A stretch of DNA of 64,000 bases, taken from positions 16,372-80,371 of the forward strand of contig DATAHN010000130.1 in NCBI GenBank assembly GCA_036263155.1, given 5' to 3'. This DNA is from DASUBN01 sp036263155. GTDB lineage: Bacteria; Pseudomonadota; Gammaproteobacteria; Natronospirales; REEB76. The notes below the pieces were generated by a model that had not been told where the DNA came from, searched no databases, and worked only from the letters and a program-made list of their open reading frames with translations. Made by a program: the position numbers and the translations under genes. Below are positions 7,879-17,048 of this stretch, piece after piece (within the stretch, counting starts at the first letter, position 1; every line of letters starts with the position of its first letter).

Positions 7879-9318
7879 TCAACCGGTCCCGCCGACCGTA
7901 ATTCCATCTATCCTCAACGTCGGCTGTCCGACCCCCACCGGCACGCTCTGGCCTTCCTTGCCGCAGGTGCCCACACCTTCATCGAGTTTCAGGTCGTTGC
8001 CCACCATGCTCACGCGGGTGAGTGCGTCCGCGCCGTTGCCGATGAGCGTGGCGCCCCGCACCGGCCGGCCGACCTTGCCGTCCTCGATGAGGTAGGCCTC
8101 GCTCATGGAGAACACGAACTTGCCGCTGGTGATGTCCACCTGGCCGCCGCCGAAGTTCACCGCGTAGATGCCCTTCTTGACGGACCTGATGACCTCCTGC
8201 GGGTCGTGGGGGCCGGGCAGCATGTAGGTGTTGGTCATGCGCGGCATGGGCAGGTGCGCGAAGGACTCGCGCCGGCCGTTGCCGGTGGGAGCGACGCCCA
8301 TGAGCCTGGCGTTCAGCTTGTCCTGCATGTATCCCTTCAATATCCCTTTCTCTATCAGCGTGGTGCACTGGGTCGGCGTGCCTTCATCATCCACATTCAA
8401 AGAGCCTCTGCGGTCCTTGAGGGTGCCGTCGTCCACCACCGTGCAGAGCTCGTTCGCCACCTTCTGGCCCAGCTTGCCCGAGAACGCGGAGGTGCCCTTG
8501 CGGTTGAAGTCGCCCTCGAGGCCATGACCGATGGCCTCGTGCAGGAGGATGCCGGGCCAACCGGGACCCAGCACCACGGTCATGGTGCCGGCCGGGGCCG
8601 GCACCGCCTCCAGGTTCACGAGCGCCTGGCGCACCGCCTCCTTGGCGAGATGGCTTGCGAAGTCCCCTTCCAGGAACCGGCCGTAGTCGAAGCGGCCGCC
8701 GCCGCCGGCATAACCCTGCTCGCGGCGCCCGTCCTGCTCGACGATCACGCTCACGTTGAAACGCACCAGCGGCCGCACGTCCGCCGCCAGGGTGCCGTCG
8801 CTGGCCGCCACCAGCACTGTGTCGTGCACGCCGGCGAGGCTCACCATCACCTGCTTCACGCGCGGATCAAGGCGCCGCGCTTCGGCGTCGATGCGCTCCA
8901 AGAGCTTCACCTTGTCCGCGTCCGCCAGGGTCGGGATGGGATCCAAGGGCTTGTACAGGCGCTGCGGCGCGTTAGGCACCCAGGCTTTGAGGCCGTTCTG
9001 CCCGCCCTGGCGCGCGATGGCGCGGGCCATGTCGGAGGCGCGGGTGAGCGCGGGCAAGAGGATCTCGTCGGAGTAGGCGAAGCCGGTCTTCTCGCCGGAG
9101 AGCGCTCGCACGCCCACGCCCTGCTCGATGCTGTGGCTGCCCTCCTTCACGATGCCGTCCTCCAGGGACCAGGACTCGTGGCGCGAGAGTTGGAAGTAAA
9201 GGTCCGCACTGTCCACCTTGTGGGCCAGGAGCCGGTCCAGCACCTTCGCCACCTTGCCCTCGTCGAGGCCGGTGGGTTCGAGGAGACTCCGTTCTGCGAT
9301 CTTCAGCGCGTTTTCCAT
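7879..9318 (-). CDS. tldD: Metalloprotease TldD
   Basis: This 479-residue zinc protease forms the active heterodimer with PmbA/TldE. The start at 9318 gives MENALKIAERSLLEPTGL and fits the E. coli protein in length. The open frame upstream of it is a shadow of the next gene. Characteristic segments are YFQLSRHESWSLEDGIVKEG, the zinc-site helix LLHEAIGHGLEGD (HExxxH type), and GTPTQCTTLIEKG. It is the last gene of the yhdP-nit-tldD series and converges on purK. Finding both tldD and pmbA within 5 kb, separated by darP-purEK on the other strand, makes the pair complete here. Confidence 0.96.
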   Translation of the reverse strand: MENALKIAERSLLEPTGLDEGKVAKVLDRLLAHKVDSADLYFQLSRHESWSLEDGIVKEGSHSIEQGVGVRALSGEKTGFAYSDEILLPALTRASDMARAIARQGGQNGLKAWVPNAPQRLYKPLDPIPTLADADKVKLLERIDAEARRLDPRVKQVMVSLAGVHDTVLVAASDGTLAADVRPLVRFNVSVIVEQDGRREQGYAGGGGRFDYGRFLEGDFASHLAKEAVRQALVNLEAVPAPAGTMTVVLGPGWPGILLHEAIGHGLEGDFNRKGTSAFSGKLGQKVANELCTVVDDGTLKDRRGSLNVDDEGTPTQCTTLIEKGILKGYMQDKLNARLMGVAPTGNGRRESFAHLPMPRMTNTYMLPGPHDPQEVIRSVKKGIYAVNFGGGQVDITSGKFVFSMSEAYLIEDGKVGRPVRGATLIGNGADALTRVSMVGNDLKLDEGVGTCGKEGQSVPVGVGQPTLRIDGITVGGTG

Positions 9319-9377
9319 GAGGTGCTTACCGGTGAATGTGCTGGGCGTGACATGAATCTGGGGTCGAAGCGTCCATC

Positions 9378-10184
9378 TTACAACCTGCGGTGGGCCAGGG
9401 CAGGGAAGCGGGCGCGCAGCCGCTGCTGCTGTGCCGGGTCGAACGCGGCGGTGACGATGCCGGGCTCCGCGTCGCGCCGCTCCGCCAGCACCTCGCCCCA
9501 GGCGTCCACCACCATGCTGCGGCCCCAGGTGTCGCGCCCGTTGGCGTGGTGCCCGCCCTGGGCCGCGGCCACCAGGCAGCTCAGGTTCTCCACCGCGCGC
9601 GCCCGCACCAACATCTCCCAGTGGCGCTCGCCGGTAGTGCGGGTGAAGGCCGAGGGCACGGCGAACAGGTCCGCCTCCTGAGCCGCCAGCGCACGGAACA
9701 GCTCCGGGAAGCGCAGGTCGTAGCACACCGCGAGGCCGAGCCGGCCGAAAGGCGTGAGCACGGTGACAGGCTTCCCGCCCGCCTCGGTGCGGGCCGACTC
9801 GTGGTAGCTCTCGGCGCCGCCCACCTGCACGTCGAACATGTGGATCTTGTCGTAGTGCGCCACGCGCCGGCCGGCGGCGTTGTACACCGGGCAGCGGGCG
9901 AACACCTTCTCGCGGGAGAACAGCACCGGCACGGTGCCGCCCACGATCCACACCTTGAGTGTCTGGGCCTTCTCCGCCAGGAAGTCCTGGATGCGACCGC
10001 TGCCGTCCACCTCGCCGGCCGCGACGCGCTCTGCATCGTCCCGCGCCATGAGCGCGAAGTTCTCCGGCAGCACGATGAGTCCGGCGCCCTGGGCGGCGGC
10101 CTTGGCCATGAGCTTGCCCGCCTCACGGAGGTTCACGGTCACGTCGGTGCCGGAGGTCATCTGCACCGCGGCGAGCTTGTGCAT
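9378..10184 (-). CDS. Carbon-nitrogen hydrolase, Nit family (deaminated glutathione amidase-like)
   Basis: This 268-residue nitrilase-superfamily enzyme has the full catalytic triad: Glu in VLPENFALM, Lys in HYDKIHMFD and Cys in AVCYDLRFPELFR. The Nit1/YbeM branch of the superfamily repairs deaminated glutathione, and the RTTGERHWEMLVRARAVEN segment fits that branch. The exact substrate is inferred. I chose the ATG at 10184 because it starts the conserved N-terminal strand (KLAAVQMTSG) and overlaps the upstream stop as ATGA. It lies between yhdP and tldD, a common position in Gammaproteobacteria. Confidence 0.9.
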   Translation of the reverse strand: MHKLAAVQMTSGTDVTVNLREAGKLMAKAAAQGAGLIVLPENFALMARDDAERVAAGEVDGSGRIQDFLAEKAQTLKVWIVGGTVPVLFSREKVFARCPVYNAAGRRVAHYDKIHMFDVQVGGAESYHESARTEAGGKPVTVLTPFGRLGLAVCYDLRFPELFRALAAQEADLFAVPSAFTRTTGERHWEMLVRARAVENLSCLVAAAQGGHHANGRDTWGRSMVVDAWGEVLAERRDAEPGIVTAAFDPAQQQRLRARFPALAHRRL

Positions 10185-10516
10185 CAGTGCTCCACCCTGA
10201 GCGCCACCGCGTCGTCCGGCTGGTCGGCGCTGGCGCGCTTGCCGATGTGGTCTGCCGGCACGCCCAAGGCCACCAGCCAGTCCTGGAGCTCGTCGGCCCA
10301 CAGGTTGCCGGTGTCGCTGGCGGCGTGCTGGATCACGATGTGCGCCTCCCGGTCACCTAACCAGTCCGCCACCGCCTCGCGCACGGGGTCCAGGCGCACC
10401 AGCGCCGCGCCGCTGCGCTGCAGGGCCCACTGGTCGGCGCTGACGGTGAACACGTCTGCATCGGCGCAGGCGGCCTGCGCGGCCAGGCAGAGGATGAAAG
10501 CGAGGAGAGATCTCAT
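10184..10516 (-). CDS. Small secreted hypothetical protein
   Basis: This protein is 110 residues long. The first 18 residues (MRSLLAFILCLAAQAACA) form a Sec-type signal peptide. The rest is a small globular domain with VSADQWALQRSGAALVRLDPVREAVADWL, resembling a short piece of an OmpA-like fold by eye only (DTGNLWADELQDWLVALGVPADHI). It overlaps the stop of yhdP and the start of the nit gene by four bases on each side, so it is a real, coupled gene. I do not recognise a named family. Being between an envelope-lipid protein (YhdP) and a hydrolase suggests a periplasmic role, which is inference. Confidence 0.65.
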   Translation of the reverse strand: MRSLLAFILCLAAQAACADADVFTVSADQWALQRSGAALVRLDPVREAVADWLGDREAHIVIQHAASDTGNLWADELQDWLVALGVPADHIGKRASADQPDDAVALRVEH

Positions 10517-13500
10517 GGCTTGCGGGTGCTGGCGGCGGGTGCCGTGTCCGGGACCTTGGTGAGGCTGGGATTATCCCACGTCCCGGTGAGGTGATAGCGC
10601 ACCTGCCCGGCCTTGGCCAGGGGCTTCTTGAAGACCTCCGTGAGCAGGAACACCACCGCGCCCACGCCCACGCCGCCCGCGAGCGCGCCCACCACCGGCA
10701 GGGTCGAGCCGACGCTGGCGTCCACGATCAACGCCTCGTCGAAGTCATGCTTGGCGAGGCCGGTGCGGCCCACGAGGTGGATGCTCGCGGCCGGCCCCTT
10801 CATCACCAGGTTCTGGGTGTAGGCGTCGCCGTCCTGCAACATGAAGTCCCCCTCCACGCTGTCGAAGCCGAAGCCCTTGGCGAACACGTCGCTGAAGTTG
10901 AGCAGGAGCCGCCGCGGCAGCGCGTTGAGGCTCAACAGGCCGAACACGCGGCCCGCGCCCGGCTGCACCTCCTTGAGCTGGCCGTCCACCAGCTTGGCGT
11001 GGATGCTGCCCGCCAGGGTGCGGGTCACGTCCCCGAAGGGGCCGTCCTGCCAGTTGAGGGAAGCCACCAGGCTGCCGTGGTCCGCGGCGATGCCGGCGTC
11101 GTAGCCCAGGCCCCGCAGCGTCTGCTCGACGTCGCTGCTCTCCACGTCGGCGTTAAGAGTGGTGTGCTGCTGTCCCGAGGGCATGACGATCCAGTTGCCG
11201 TCGCCGGTGACGGTGAAGCTCGGTGCCGCGGCCTTGAAATCCTGCAAGGCGGTGCCATTGGGCAGCGGCACCAGCGCGAGGCTGGCGCTGTCCAGCATCA
11301 GGTCGCCGTACTGGAAGCGCTTGCTGGTAAAGCGCAGCGCCGGCAGCTTGCGCGGATCGTAGCCGGGTTCAGGCGAGGCGGATTTCGCGGCATCCTCGCT
11401 CGTGGGCAGCTTGGCCAAGCTCACCCGGTCCATGTCGAGCTGGATGGGATGGGTCTTGTCCACCTGCACCGGCACGCGGAAGGCACCCGCCACCGCCGCG
11501 CTCTCCACCCGCCCCTGCCAGCCCTCGTCGCCGCGGCTCATGACGAGGCGCACCTCGTCCAGCATCTGGCCGAAGGCCTTGATGCGTCCCACCTTGAGAT
11601 CCGTTCCCAGGAGCAGCGCCGGCACCACCTGCCCCTGCAGCGAGGGTGCTGCATCCTCGCGGCCCTTCTCCGGCTCGGGCAGCCAGGGCTTCCATTCATC
11701 CCAGTCGAAGCTCGGCAGGTAACCCGTGACCTTGAGGCCCGCTGCCGCAGGCTTGGCCGGGTTGCCAGCGCCCAGGTGCAGGTCACCCCGGTCGAACGCA
11801 AGGGAGCCGTGGCTGGGCGCGTAATCCAGGCGCAGTCCCATGAGGTTGCCGTAGTTGCCGCTGAAGGCGAGATCATCGGGATTGTCGAATCTCATCGCCA
11901 CCCGCAGCGGCGCGGCGGCATCGGCCGTCTTGCTAAAGGGTGCCGGCAGCTTCACCGTGAGGCCACGCAAGTCCGAGCGCAGGGTGAGGCTGAGTTTGCT
12001 TGCGCCGAGACCGGACTGCAGCGGCAGCCGCCCGTCCAGCTGCCAGTCGGCCTGACCCTCCAGCCAGCGTTCCGAGGCGTAACCCATGAGCGCCGCCAGG
12101 GCCGGCGCGCTGGCGGTGCCATGGGCGCTCAGCGGGCTGAGACCCTTCCCGCGCGGCCGCCGGATGTCCACCGTGAGCGGGCCGCCCAGGAGCGTGCCGT
12201 GCACCCCCTGCATCGAGAATCCGTAGTTGCCGAAATCCACCGTGCCTTCCAGGTGCTCGGCAGTGAGCACCGGGGTGGCCGTGAGGCCCGCGCTCGCCTG
12301 ATGCAGCCCGACCTTGCCTTCCAGGCGGTACTCCTCCAGCTTGGTCAGCGGAAGGTAGATGTGCACCGATGCATCGATGTCACCCTTGGCGGACAGGCCA
12401 TCCAGGTAACCCTCCAGCGTGTCCTTGAGCGGTCCCGTGCGCAGGAAGTCGAGGCCCTGGGAAGCGTCGCCGTGGGCAGCACCGTCCACCTCCAGCACGC
12501 CGCTGGCCAGTTCCTTGAACTGCGCGGTGCCGCCGGTGATGCTGAGGCCGTTGTAGCTGCCGCGCGTGACCTTGGCAGTGAGGCCCTGGTCCAGGAAGCG
12601 CACGTCTGCGTCGAAATCCTTCACCGCGGGCCAGCCGGGCTGGTAGTCCAGCTCGCCGTGCTGCAGGTGGAACTGGATGTCGAAGGTGCCGCCCTTGCCG
12701 TCGCGGTAAGGGAAGTCGGAGGTCTTGCCGTGGATCGCGACGGTGCCGGAGGTCACCTTGCCGGCCTTTATGGAAGCGTCGAGCCACTGCACCACCGGCT
12801 TGGGCATGATGCCCACCGGGAAATATGCGGACTTGTTGCGGGCATCGCCCCGCTCCACGGTGGCATCGATATCCAGCGTGGGCGCCGAGCCGTCCGCCGG
12901 GAAACCCATGGCGGCGCGCCCGTGGACGGCGCCGTCCAGATTCTCCACGTGGAAGGTATCGGCCGCCACGCGCCAGCCGGATGAATCGTGGATCACCTTG
13001 GCGATCAGATCAGCCGATCCGGCGTGCAGTGGCGTGCGGAACAGCGGCCGGAAATCCAAGTCCGCGTCGCGCGCCGCGAGGCGTGCATCGCCCCCCCGGT
13101 CGGAGAGATCGAGCTTGCCATCCATGCCGGCAAAGCCCGGCCAGCCTTCCGCCGCGTGCAGGCCCAGGTCCTGGAAGCCCGCCTTCACGGACCACTCGGG
13201 GAATTCCGTGCCATCCTTGCGCAGCTTGAAGCTCAAGGCGGTGACCTCGCCCGAGGGCGAGAAGGCATGCAGGCGGCGGCGGTAATCGTCCGGCCGGGAA
13301 CCTTGCGGCGCCTCGATCCAGCCCGCCAGCGCCACGATGTCCTGCAGGCGCAGGAAGTCCGCGTCGCCGGCCCAGCGCTCGCCATCGGCGCCCTGCGTGT
13401 ATTCCAGGTCCAGGTTGCCGCGGGGCCAGGCGGCGCTTCCGTCATCCTGCAGCTCGAGGCGGCGCCCCTCCAGGCGCCAGCCTGCGTCCTTGCGCTGCCA

Positions 13501-14439
13501 CTCGATGCGGCCCTGCAGCAGCTTCAGCCTGCCTCCAGCGGAACGTTCAGGTGCGGGCGCGAGGTCATGGGCGTCGAGTTCCGCCGTGAAACGTTGCATC
13601 ACGCCCTGCTTGGCGGCGGCGCTCACGTCGAGATCGGCCATGCCGGAGCTGAAGAACTGCTGGTGCTCCGGCAGGTAGCTCAGCCAGCGGGGCAGCTGCA
13701 CCTTGCTGGCGGTGAGCTGCGCGTCCCAGTCCCAATCCGCGGGCTCGATGCCGGGCCCGCGAATGCGCAGCTCGAATTCGAGCTTGTGGCCGAAGTCCGC
13801 GGGCAGTGCCAGGTCACCCTGCAGGCGGTGGTCGTCGGGGCTGCTGTCCACCTTGAGGTTGATGTGCTGGAACAGCGCCGGCATGGGGTGGCGCGCGTCA
13901 AACAGCGTCACCTGGCCGTTCTTCACCGCCACGTCGGCGCTCTGGGCGAAGACCTCCTCGAGGATGCGGCGCCAATCCACCTGCTGGTTACGGGTACTGC
14001 CTTCCAGCCCGCGCACCTGGTAGCTGCCGTCGGCCGCCCGCTCCACCTCGACCCGCGGCGCCACCAGCACCACCCGGTCCGGACGCGGCAGCCGGCCGTG
14101 CACCAGACTGCGCAGGTTGAGGCCAAGCCTCACTTCCTGGGCCGCGGTCACCACCTGCTTGCGGTCGCGACTCAGGATGCGCACGCCCTCCAGCGTCACC
14201 TCCGGCCCGTGCCAGCCCCACTCGGCGCCCATGGAGTGGATCTCCACCGGGCGCTGCAGCACGTTGCTGGCCCACTGCTCCACCTGCAGGCGGTAGCCCG
14301 GCACCAGCGGCGTGAGCAGCCGGAACAGGCCGGCCACGGTGGCGAGCAGGATCACCAGGGCCGCGAAGGTCCCGGCGAGCCACTTCCACAGCCGGCGCTT
14401 CCAGCTAGCCAAAGGCCACCCCATTGCTCGCAAGGACAC
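10513..14439 (-). CDS. yhdP: AsmA-like protein YhdP (intermembrane phospholipid transport)
   Basis: This 1308-residue protein has one N-terminal membrane anchor (LAGTFAALVILLATVAGLF) and a very long periplasmic beta-rich body. It carries the family start (PGYRLQVEQWASNVLQRPVEI) and the C-terminal DUF3971/AsmA_2 part with GRVFGLLSLNALPRRL and FDSVEGDFMLQDGDAYTQNL. YhdP, TamB and YdbH are partly redundant bridges moving phospholipid to the outer membrane. Length matches the family (about 1260-1310). It sits directly after rng, as in many relatives, with a 12-base gap. Confidence 0.95.
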   Translation of the reverse strand: MSLRAMGWPLASWKRRLWKWLAGTFAALVILLATVAGLFRLLTPLVPGYRLQVEQWASNVLQRPVEIHSMGAEWGWHGPEVTLEGVRILSRDRKQVVTAAQEVRLGLNLRSLVHGRLPRPDRVVLVAPRVEVERAADGSYQVRGLEGSTRNQQVDWRRILEEVFAQSADVAVKNGQVTLFDARHPMPALFQHINLKVDSSPDDHRLQGDLALPADFGHKLEFELRIRGPGIEPADWDWDAQLTASKVQLPRWLSYLPEHQQFFSSGMADLDVSAAAKQGVMQRFTAELDAHDLAPAPERSAGGRLKLLQGRIEWQRKDAGWRLEGRRLELQDDGSAAWPRGNLDLEYTQGADGERWAGDADFLRLQDIVALAGWIEAPQGSRPDDYRRRLHAFSPSGEVTALSFKLRKDGTEFPEWSVKAGFQDLGLHAAEGWPGFAGMDGKLDLSDRGGDARLAARDADLDFRPLFRTPLHAGSADLIAKVIHDSSGWRVAADTFHVENLDGAVHGRAAMGFPADGSAPTLDIDATVERGDARNKSAYFPVGIMPKPVVQWLDASIKAGKVTSGTVAIHGKTSDFPYRDGKGGTFDIQFHLQHGELDYQPGWPAVKDFDADVRFLDQGLTAKVTRGSYNGLSITGGTAQFKELASGVLEVDGAAHGDASQGLDFLRTGPLKDTLEGYLDGLSAKGDIDASVHIYLPLTKLEEYRLEGKVGLHQASAGLTATPVLTAEHLEGTVDFGNYGFSMQGVHGTLLGGPLTVDIRRPRGKGLSPLSAHGTASAPALAALMGYASERWLEGQADWQLDGRLPLQSGLGASKLSLTLRSDLRGLTVKLPAPFSKTADAAAPLRVAMRFDNPDDLAFSGNYGNLMGLRLDYAPSHGSLAFDRGDLHLGAGNPAKPAAAGLKVTGYLPSFDWDEWKPWLPEPEKGREDAAPSLQGQVVPALLLGTDLKVGRIKAFGQMLDEVRLVMSRGDEGWQGRVESAAVAGAFRVPVQVDKTHPIQLDMDRVSLAKLPTSEDAAKSASPEPGYDPRKLPALRFTSKRFQYGDLMLDSASLALVPLPNGTALQDFKAAAPSFTVTGDGNWIVMPSGQQHTTLNADVESSDVEQTLRGLGYDAGIAADHGSLVASLNWQDGPFGDVTRTLAGSIHAKLVDGQLKEVQPGAGRVFGLLSLNALPRRLLLNFSDVFAKGFGFDSVEGDFMLQDGDAYTQNLVMKGPAASIHLVGRTGLAKHDFDEALIVDASVGSTLPVVGALAGGVGVGAVVFLLTEVFKKPLAKAGQVRYHLTGTWDNPSLTKVPDTAPAASTRKP

Positions 14440-14451
14440 CTAACGTGGTGA

Positions 14452-15924
14452 TCATAGGGGCACCACGTCGAATTGCTCTTGTGTATATAGAGATTCAACT
14501 TGAAGACGCACGGGCTTGCCAGCCTGGGCCGTGACCTCGGCGAACGCCGCCGACTCCTGGTCCAGCAGCAGGTCCACCACTTCCTGGGCCGCCAGCACCC
14601 TGAGCTCCTGGGACTCACCCTGGCGGGTGGCGCGCAGCACCTCCCGGAACACGTCGTAGCACACGGTCTCGGCGGTCTTCACCGAACCGCGCCCCTGGCA
14701 GGTGGGACAGGGCTCGCAGAGCACATGCTCGAGGCTCTCGCGGGTGCGCTTGCGGGTCATCTCCACGAGGCCGAGCGCCGACACTGCGGTCACCTGGGTC
14801 TTGGCATGGTCCTGCGCCAAGGCCTGGCGCAGCGCATCCAGCACCGCCTGCTTGTGGGCCTCGTCGCTCATGTCGATGAAGTCGATGATGATGATGCCGC
14901 CGAGGTTGCGCAGGCGCAGCTGGCGGGCGATGGCCTGGCTCGCCTCCAGGTTGGTCTTGAGGATGGTGTCCTCGAGCGTGCTCTTGCCCACGTAGGCGCC
15001 GGTGTTCACGTCGATGGTGGTCATGGCCTCGGTCTGGTCGATGACGAGGTGGCCGCCGGACTTGAGCGGTACCTTGCGCTCCAGTGCGCGCTGGATCTCC
15101 TCCTCCACGCCATGCTGCTCGAAGATGGGTTTGGCCGCCTCGTGCACTTCGATCCGCGCGGCCATGCCGGGGATGAACATGTCGGTGAACTGGCGCATGC
15201 GCTGGGCGGTCTCGGCGGAATCCACCCGCACCGTACGCACCGGGTCGCCGTGCAGGTCGCGCAGGATGCGCACCGCCAGAGGCAGGTCCTCGTGCACCAG
15301 CGTGCCGGGCTTGGCGCGGGCGCCGGCCTCCCGCACGCTCTCCCATAGCTTGTTGAGGAACAGCATGTCGGCGCGCAGGGCCTCGGGTCCGGCGCCCTCG
15401 GCCGCGGTACGGGTGATGTAACCGCCGGGCGCGAGTTCCGGCGCAAAGGCCTCAACGTGCTGCTTGAGGCGCGCGCGCTCCGCCTCGTCCTCGATGCGGG
15501 CCGAGAGGCCTACGCCGTGGCCGCCGGGCATGTACACCAGGTAGCGGGAGGGGATGCTGATGCGGGTGGTGAGGCGCGCGCCCTTGCTGCCGAGCGGATC
15601 CTTGAGCACTTGCACCAGCACCTCCTGGCCCTCGTGCAAGAGTTCGCGGATGTCCGGCGGCGGCGCATGTACCTCGGGGTCGGCCCCCGGTGCCGGAGGC
15701 CGCGCGATGTCCGCGGCGTGCAGGAACGCGGTGCGGGCGAGGCCGAGTTCGATGAACGCCGCCTGCATGCCCGGCAGCACCCGCGTCACGCTGCCCTTGT
15801 AGATGTTGCCCACCAGGCCGCGGCGTCGCGTGCGCTCGACGTAAATCTCCTGCAACACGCCGCCGTCCACCAGCGCCACCCGGGTCTCCCGCGGAGTGAC
15901 GTTGATCAGGATCTCTTCGCTCAT
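14452..15924 (-). CDS. rng: Ribonuclease G
   Basis: This 490-residue endoribonuclease of the RNase E/G family lacks the RNase E C-terminal scaffold. The start MSEEILINVTPRETRVALVDG is typical. The S1 domain is near GNIYKGSVTRVLPGMQAAFIELG, the DNase-I-like catalytic part carries DVNTGAYVG and DFIDM with the metal-binding aspartates, and the zinc-link CPTCQGRG is near the C-terminus. RNase G matures the 16S rRNA 5' end and some mRNAs. It follows maf after a 71-base gap that is filled mostly by a long inverted repeat. Confidence 0.97.
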   Translation of the reverse strand: MSEEILINVTPRETRVALVDGGVLQEIYVERTRRRGLVGNIYKGSVTRVLPGMQAAFIELGLARTAFLHAADIARPPAPGADPEVHAPPPDIRELLHEGQEVLVQVLKDPLGSKGARLTTRISIPSRYLVYMPGGHGVGLSARIEDEAERARLKQHVEAFAPELAPGGYITRTAAEGAGPEALRADMLFLNKLWESVREAGARAKPGTLVHEDLPLAVRILRDLHGDPVRTVRVDSAETAQRMRQFTDMFIPGMAARIEVHEAAKPIFEQHGVEEEIQRALERKVPLKSGGHLVIDQTEAMTTIDVNTGAYVGKSTLEDTILKTNLEASQAIARQLRLRNLGGIIIIDFIDMSDEAHKQAVLDALRQALAQDHAKTQVTAVSALGLVEMTRKRTRESLEHVLCEPCPTCQGRGSVKTAETVCYDVFREVLRATRQGESQELRVLAAQEVVDLLLDQESAAFAEVTAQAGKPVRLQVESLYTQEQFDVVPL

Positions 15925-15946
15925 GGCGTCACTCTGAAGTTAAGGG

Positions 15947-15983
15947 TTGAGGGATGGAGGTTCCGGGAACCTCCATCCCTCAA
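15947..15983. repeat. Perfect 18-bp inverted repeat between maf and rng
   Basis: Two 18-base arms (15947-15964 and 15966-15983) are exact reverse complements around a single base, so the real hairpin has about 16 pairs and a 5-base loop. The arms contain CTCCATCCCT. The pairing continues imperfectly outward for about 10 bases on each side. No T tract follows on the minus strand, so it is not an obvious terminator. It resembles a REP-type or mRNA-processing hairpin. Confidence 0.85.
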
Positions 15984-15995
15984 TCCTCAAGACGC

Positions 15996-16577
15996 TCAGA
16001 GCATCCGCACCCCTGCCTCGCGCAAGAGCGTGGCGGTCTCGAAGAGCGGCAGACCCATGACGCCGGTATAGCTGCCTTCCAAATGCTCGATGAACAGCCC
16101 GCCCAGTCCCTGGATGCCGTAGGCGCCGGCCTTGTCCTTAGGCTCGCCGGTGTCCCAATAGGCCAGGGCCTCCTGGGGGCTCACGGCCCGGAACCGCACC
16201 TGGCTCTCGTTCACCGCGGCGGTGAGCGTACCGGCCTGCCAGAGAGCTATAGCCGATAATACTTGATGGGAGCGCGCCGAGAGGCGCGCCAGCATGGAAA
16301 GCGCATCGGCGCGGTCCCGGGGCTTGCCGAGGATGGCGCCATCCAGCACCACCGCCGTGTCCGCCGCCAGTACCGGCAGCGCGGGCTCCCCCAGCCGCTT
16401 CGCCGCGGTCTCAGCCTTGAGGCGAGCGAGCCGCAGGACATAATCCCGCGCCGGTTCGCCGGCATGGGGCGTCTCGTCCACGTCCACCGCCGCCACCTCG
16501 AACCGCAGCCCGAGCTGCTCCAGGAGCTGCCGGCGCCGGGGCGAAGTGGATGCGAGATAGAACTGCGGCCCGCTCAT
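15996..16577 (-). CDS. Maf-like nucleotide pyrophosphatase
   Basis: This 193-residue Maf/HAM1-fold protein hydrolyses non-canonical or modified nucleoside triphosphates (dTTP/UTP/m5UTP class). The start YLASTSPRRRQLLEQLGL carries the SxSPRR motif. DETPHAGEPARDYVLRLARLKAE and VLAADTAVVLDG with the catalytic aspartate follow, then GAYGIQGLGGLFI. It overlaps the stop of rlmH by four bases and precedes rng, the usual maf-rng order. Sub-type (YhdE versus YceF) is not decided from the sequence, though adjacency to rng favours YhdE. Confidence 0.95.
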   Translation of the reverse strand: MSGPQFYLASTSPRRRQLLEQLGLRFEVAAVDVDETPHAGEPARDYVLRLARLKAETAAKRLGEPALPVLAADTAVVLDGAILGKPRDRADALSMLARLSARSHQVLSAIALWQAGTLTAAVNESQVRFRAVSPQEALAYWDTGEPKDKAGAYGIQGLGGLFIEHLEGSYTGVMGLPLFETATLLREAGVRML

Positions 16578-17044
16578 GCCCTGTGATACGGGTGATTTTT
16601 CAGGATCGACCAGGCCCTATAGAGCTGCTCGGCCACCACCACTCGCACCAAGCCGTGGGGCAGGGTCAGGGGCGAAAGGGACCACTTGAAGCCGGCGCGG
16701 GCGACGCATTCCGGCGCGAGCCCGTCGGGACCGCCCACCAGCAATGCCTGATCGCGGCCTTCCTGCAGCCAGCCGTTGAGCAGCTTCGCCAGGGCCTCCG
16801 TATCCAGCGGCTTGCCCTTCACCTCCAGGGCCGTGACACCGGCGCTCGCCGGCAGTGCCGCCAGCATGCGCTCGCCCTCCTCCTGCATGGCCTTGCGCGC
16901 GTCACCGCCGCTGCGGGCGGCGCCCAGCGGAATCTCCTTCAGGACCAGCTTGCACTCCGGCGGCAGGCGCCCGGCGTAGTCGGCGTAACCCTCCGCCACC
17001 CAGGACGGCATCTTGGTGCCGGCGGCGATGAGGTGGATTCGCAA
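16574..17044 (-). CDS. rlmH: 23S rRNA (pseudouridine-1915-N3)-methyltransferase RlmH
   Basis: This 156-residue SPOUT methyltransferase acts on pseudouridine 1915 in helix 69 of 23S rRNA in assembled ribosomes. The family start is MRIHLIAAGTKMP followed by WVAEGYADYAGRLP. The C-terminal AdoMet-binding knot contains LVGGPDGL and LSPLTLPHGLVRVVVAEQLYRAWSI, ending in NHPYHRA. It is the standard partner of rsfS, five bases upstream of it, and overlaps maf by four bases. Confidence 0.97.
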   Translation of the reverse strand: MRIHLIAAGTKMPSWVAEGYADYAGRLPPECKLVLKEIPLGAARSGGDARKAMQEEGERMLAALPASAGVTALEVKGKPLDTEALAKLLNGWLQEGRDQALLVGGPDGLAPECVARAGFKWSLSPLTLPHGLVRVVVAEQLYRAWSILKNHPYHRA

Positions 17045-17048
17045 ACGC

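Noticed and set aside
7870..7890. The TGATCA palindrome at the purK/tldD junction as a regulatory site
   Set aside because: It is simply two back-to-back stop codons of convergent genes.
7879..9951. A 690-residue tldD with a long N-terminal extension
   Set aside because: The extra 211 residues are a frame shadow of the nit gene; the family start lies at 9318.
10591..12984. A 797-codon open frame on the plus strand, and similar long antisense frames elsewhere (for example 4629-6212)
   Set aside because: They are antisense to well-supported genes (yhdP, pmbA), have the Gln/His/Arg-rich look of GC-rich reverse frames and show no family motif.
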